A stretch of DNA of 64,000 nucleotides, from positions 395,542 to 459,541 of the forward strand of contig PLWQ01000012.1 of assembly GCA_003165595.1 (NCBI GenBank). The letters run 5' to 3'. Under the pieces are notes generated by a model. That model did not search any database, was not told the DNA's origin, and worked only from the letters and a program-made list of their open reading frames with translations. Below, in pieces: positions 63,818 to 64,000 of this stretch (position 1 is its first letter; every line of letters starts with the position of its first letter). The position numbers and the translations under genes were made by a program. The stretch is from Fibrobacterota bacterium. GTDB taxonomy: Bacteria; Fibrobacterota; Chitinivibrionia; Chitinivibrionales; FEN-1185.

Positions 63818-64000
63818 ATGCAGAAGCATCCGTTTGACAAAATAGACCTGATCGCCTTTGCCGCGGGAGATATCCGCGAGGACCGGTGCGCCGCCATGGA
63901 GCGGCACGTTGCTTCGTGCGAGCCGTGCCGCCTGTTCATTGCATCGCTGGCGTCCGAAAAGGCCTCGTTTCTCGCGTCGCATCCGTACGAGAGGACGGGA
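63818..64000 (+). CDS. Zinc-finger anti-sigma-like protein, N-terminal part (cut by window edge)
   Basis: Sixty-one codons are present. The frame reads MQKHPFDKIDLIAFAAGDI and then MERHVASCEPCRLFIASL. The HVASCEPC stretch is the HxxxCxxC zinc finger of zf-HC2/ZAS anti-sigma factors. It starts one base after the ECF sigma stop, so this is a second sigma/anti-sigma pair in the last 4 kb. The rest, including any membrane or effector domain, is outside the window. Confidence 0.8.
   Translation, partial: MQKHPFDKIDLIAFAAGDIREDRCAAMERHVASCEPCRLFIASLASEKASFLASHPYERTG

Overview
The window is a GC-rich stretch of a Gram-negative (diderm), flagellated bacterium. The diderm call rests on kdsA (Kdo synthesis for LPS), a TonB/ExbB/ExbD set with its outer-membrane receptor, an SLBB polysaccharide-export protein and many lipoproteins. 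Motility is supported by a complete flagellin gene. The primary-type sigma factor is short and lacks region 1.1, and several secreted proteins end in FlgD-like or sorting-tail-like beta domains. These traits fit the FCB group, perhaps Fibrobacterota/Chitinivibrionia, but that placement is an inference from gene content only.

Layout. 1-420: higBA toxin-antitoxin pair, higA cut by the window edge. 622-5380: compact hypC-hypD-hypE-der-gpsA run (hydrogenase maturation, ribosome GTPase, glycerol-3-phosphate dehydrogenase). 5381-6074: gene-free, rich in hairpins. 6075-9666: a MerR regulator, then on the minus strand pyrK-pyrD-rlpA-radical SAM. 9911-16955: SLBB export protein followed by exbB-exbD-exbD-tonB-receptor, a self-contained energised outer-membrane system whose receptor carries its own TonB-like domain. 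17064-24250: flagellin with a DUF3880/CgeB-like glycosyltransferase, a CmcI-like protein and four methyltransferases, read here as a flagellin or surface-glycan modification island. 24287-27326: rlmN and a GT39-type membrane glycosyltransferase, separated by short interspersed repeats. 27507-31414: tRNA-Leu(GAG), secG, tpiA, pgk and gap, with a strong promoter before gap. 31859-35784: kdsA, a GH128-like secreted hydrolase and an FkbH-like protein.

36323-40578 (minus): phosphoglucomutase, a transmembrane Ser/Thr kinase and an orphan ParA in one tight operon. 40705-43468: an ABC exporter plus DUF1854 protein, known elsewhere as cyanophycin-associated but without cyanophycin genes here. 43650-46598: a CaCA exchanger, the primary-type sigma factor and a YARHG lipoprotein. 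46604-54120: a lamin-tail secreted protein and a beta-barrel candidate, then a GerW(YtfJ)-family gene overlapping a signal-less beta-helix protein, and a very large signal-less GH106-like hydrolase followed by a STAS protein. 54206-61426: a cadherin-repeat lipoprotein, MBL hydrolase, GT2, Nudix, a propeller-like protein and other envelope proteins. 60428-64000: two sigma/anti-sigma modules (sigma plus FecR; sigma plus zinc-finger anti-sigma, cut by the edge) flanking a lipoprotein.

Three short inverted-repeat families lie between genes: CACAGAG/CGCAAAG-type elements, a GTCATTGCGAG palindrome, and GC-rich hairpin clusters. No CRISPR array, transposase, rRNA gene or prophage was seen.
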